This document shows, in pieces, positions 40,466 through 42,445 of a stretch of DNA of 42,445 bases (position 1 is its first letter; each line of letters begins with the position of its first letter). The DNA comes from Alphaproteobacteria bacterium (lineage in GTDB: Bacteria; Pseudomonadota; Alphaproteobacteria; Caulobacterales; Parvularculaceae): contig JAUHYK010000036.1 in assembly GCA_030426465.1 (NCBI GenBank), positions 1 through 42,445 on the forward strand. The letters are read 5' to 3'. The position numbers and the translations under genes are program-made. The notes beneath the pieces were generated by a model. The model had not been told where the DNA came from, searched no databases, and saw nothing but the letters and a program-made list of their open reading frames with translations.

Positions 40466-41701
40466 TTAAAAATCGAATTCCTTATACCCGCTAGACGTTG
40501 CGATCAAAATAACGCGTTCGTCGGCATGGATATCACCCCTGTCGAGTAATCGTCTCAGTCCGCTGAGGCTGGCGGCTGAAGAAAGTTCCATATAAAATCC
40601 GTTCTGCGCCAATATCCGCTGGTCGCTCACTGCCGCGTCATCGTTCACGACGACAACGCCGCCTTGCGACTGCTTTAAGGCGTCAATCGCCTGATACGTT
40701 ACCGTTGACCCGGCAATGGAGATTTGGCGCGTGTGTCCTTCAAAATTCCCTCGATAGTCGCTTCCCCGGAGGACCGAATCTATTCTTGAAAATGGTTCGA
40801 CGGCGTAAAGCCGAGGCACTCGCTGAATAAGGCCGTTTTCCTTTAAAAATCGAAATCCTTCGAAGACGCCCCAAATGAGGTCCGCACGAGATGTAGGAAC
40901 GATAATGGCGTCGACGCCCTGTGCGCCCGTTTCCTCGAAAAGTTCGAATGCAATTGTCCTTAGTCCGTCCACGCCGAAATGATTGCTGCCGACAGGCGAG
41001 TTAATGTAATTGGTGACCGGAAACCAGCCGTCTTCAGTTGCGCGTTTTTCGACATATTCCCACCGGTCAAGAGAGTTCTTTGCCTCGACTAATCGGGCGC
41101 CGGTCGCCGCAATGGCACGCCGCCAGATCGGATTCATATCATGCGTCGTAACAATCACGCATTGAAGACCGGCCCGCGCAGCATAGGCCGCAATCGACGC
41201 GCCTGCGTTCCCGGAAGACGCTCCGATCACCGTCTCGGCTCCGATATCCGATGCGCGGGTGACGGCGAGTGCGCTCATCCGGTCTTTGTGCGAACCTGTG
41301 GGGTTTTGTCCTTCACATTTTACGAAAATAGCGCCGGTTCCTATGCCGTCGGCGAGCGCTGGCGCGGCGATTAAAGGCGTGCCGCCTTCGCCGAGTGTCG
41401 TAAAATTGGTATAAGGCAAACACGAAGCGTATCGCGTCATGCCTTTATGCCCAGAATTCACTTGCCATGCGTCGGCGCTATATAATTGGCGAACGCTTGC
41501 CGGGTAACCTTCTGCTAGGCACAACGGGCAACCGGTGAAGTAGTCGGCTAGTTCATGCTTCGTTTTGCAACGGAGGCATTCAATTCCAATAAGGTTGGAA
41601 TTCAATTTATGACGGGCTTTTGCTGATTTGTGCGACTTAGCGCCGACATTCGTCGAGTTTGTCAAATCTAAATCCCCGATTTCCTCACATGATTCATACA
41701 A
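40466..41701 (-). CDS. Threonine synthase-like PLP enzyme with zinc ribbon
   Basis: The 411-residue fold-type II PLP enzyme has an N-terminal Cys4 ribbon (C42, C45, C58, C61), the cofactor lysine K139 in NPTGSHKDRMS, and the glycine loop GASSGNAGASIAAYAARAG. Threonine synthases usually read SFKDR; SHKDR is a variant. The Cys4 ribbon occurs in archaeal and actinobacterial threonine synthases and in cysteate synthase. The first 35 residues are polar and not family-like, so a later start is possible; ATG 41701 lacks a clear ribosome site. It is convergent with the permease gene. It may be a dedicated beta-replacement or elimination enzyme rather than the housekeeping threonine synthase. Confidence 0.78.
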   Translation of the reverse strand: MYESCEEIGDLDLTNSTNVGAKSHKSAKARHKLNSNLIGIECLRCKTKHELADYFTGCPLCLAEGYPASVRQLYSADAWQVNSGHKGMTRYASCLPYTNFTTLGEGGTPLIAAPALADGIGTGAIFVKCEGQNPTGSHKDRMSALAVTRASDIGAETVIGASSGNAGASIAAYAARAGLQCVIVTTHDMNPIWRRAIAATGARLVEAKNSLDRWEYVEKRATEDGWFPVTNYINSPVGSNHFGVDGLRTIAFELFEETGAQGVDAIIVPTSRADLIWGVFEGFRFLKENGLIQRVPRLYAVEPFSRIDSVLRGSDYRGNFEGHTRQISIAGSTVTYQAIDALKQSQGGVVVVNDDAAVSDQRILAQNGFYMELSSAASLSGLRRLLDRGDIHADERVILIATSSGYKEFDF

Positions 41702-42186
41702 GGCAAATTCATACGATACTCATGACAGACAATAATCTTGACCTTATTCTTATCGATAATCCATTGTGCAAGTTTTTTGACTAGCGTTTCTATTGCAAGC
41801 GGAACATCGCGTCATATTCTTCTCGCTGCAGCGCCATTAGTTAAAATCCTGGTGCCGATGTTGTCTTTTGTAAGCTTGTAGATTGTCATAAGGGCAACGT
41901 TACTTTGTGGCACCATCGATGAAAATAATGCATGCAAAAGTGGTGGAGGAAAGTATCCCGTTTGCTGCTAACTGTTTATCGCTGACCCGCTGAAGTCATA
42001 ACATAAAAGAATAAGTATCGGAAATAATTCGATTTGACCGTATAGGGTCGCGTGGGGTCATTATGGACCCGATGGCACTGTTGTGGCGTCATCCCACGGG
42101 ATTATTCGTGGCGATCTGATTTATGTCCGGGAGGGCCGAAGGCGTCATGCGTGGCGCCTGGGATGTGATTGAGGAGGGGCTAAGAA
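41702..42186. other. 485-bp intergenic region
   Basis: No coding frame is supported. It should hold the divergent promoters of the threonine synthase-like gene and the third receptor. I see no confident -35/-10 pair, only an imperfect GGGTC/GACCC dyad near 42055-42071. Confidence 0.5.
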
Positions 42187-42445
42187 ATGAAATTAGGAAA
42201 TGAAAGGTTGCGCGGAATATTCGGGAATACGGCGCTTTGCACGACGATGTTGCTTGGTTTGCAGGCGACCTTCAGCGTCGGTTACGCGCAGGAAAACGGC
42301 GATGCGGCAGGGGGCGACGGGGACACGATCGTTGTCACCGGCACGAGGCGAGCCGACCGCACGGTCGGAAACTCAATGATTCCGATTGACGTGATAGGCG
42401 GCGATGCTCTGGAAAAAAGCGGCACTGCGGACCTGACGGATATTC
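42187..42445 (+). CDS. TonB-dependent receptor, N-terminal part (cut by window end)
   Basis: ATG 42187 behind GAGGAGGGG opens a frame that runs off the window. The signal peptide ends near VGYAQE; a Gly/Asp spacer and a clear TonB box (DTIVVTGTRRADRT) follow, then the beginning of a plug domain (IPIDVIGGDALEKSGTADLTD). This is the standard start of a TonB-dependent receptor, of a different subfamily from the two in the phytate island. The ligand is unknown; the neighbours suggest amino-acid or peptide-related uptake. Confidence 0.88.
   Translation, partial: MKLGNERLRGIFGNTALCTTMLLGLQATFSVGYAQENGDAAGGDGDTIVVTGTRRADRTVGNSMIPIDVIGGDALEKSGTADLTDI

Overview
This window looks like chromosomal DNA of a TonB-receptor-rich alphaproteobacterium. 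The pointers are a ChvI/ChvG two-component pair followed by PTS EIIA and HPr genes, a fused IolC kinase/aldolase, an RpiR-type inositol regulator and several TonB-dependent receptors. A Caulobacterales, Hyphomonadaceae or Parvularculales-like host is my inference; no rRNA is present to settle it.

Layout. Positions 1-13.6 kb look like core genome: the tail of an NSS sodium symporter, a 25-codon small ORF with an extreme Shine-Dalgarno sequence, phhB, chvI-chvG, a PTS EIIA-HPr pair without hprK, a 1-Cys peroxiredoxin, an RND efflux pair, a BlaI repressor with a membrane M56/M23 double-peptidase partner, and an alpha/beta hydrolase.

At 13632-13708 lies tRNA-Asp(GUC). A 46-bp exact copy of its 3' part recurs at 35606-35651. 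The roughly 21.9 kb between the copies has one theme: use of phytate (inositol hexakisphosphate). It holds myo-inositol dehydrogenase (iolG), an RpiR/IolR-type regulator, a sodium:solute symporter, a second Gfo/Idh/MocA dehydrogenase, iolC-iolD-iolE-iolB-iolA, a phosphate-selective porin, a lipoprotein alkaline phosphatase, a double-domain beta-propeller phytase lipoprotein and two TonB-dependent receptors. The model I infer: receptors and porin admit phytate, lower inositol phosphates and phosphate; phytase and phosphatase strip the phosphates; the symporter imports inositol; the iol enzymes convert it towards acetyl-CoA and a C3 semialdehyde. Candidate IolR sites overlap the -10 boxes of iolG and iolC in the same register. 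Two overlapping back-to-back promoters serve the phytase operon and the first receptor.

From 35.65 kb to the end is a second accessory-looking stretch. An 877-bp decayed region is followed by a LysR regulator divergent from a cystathionine beta-lyase-like enzyme, an APC amino-acid permease, a convergent threonine-synthase-like enzyme, and the start of a third TonB-dependent receptor cut by the window edge. No integrase, transposase or CRISPR array was recognised.
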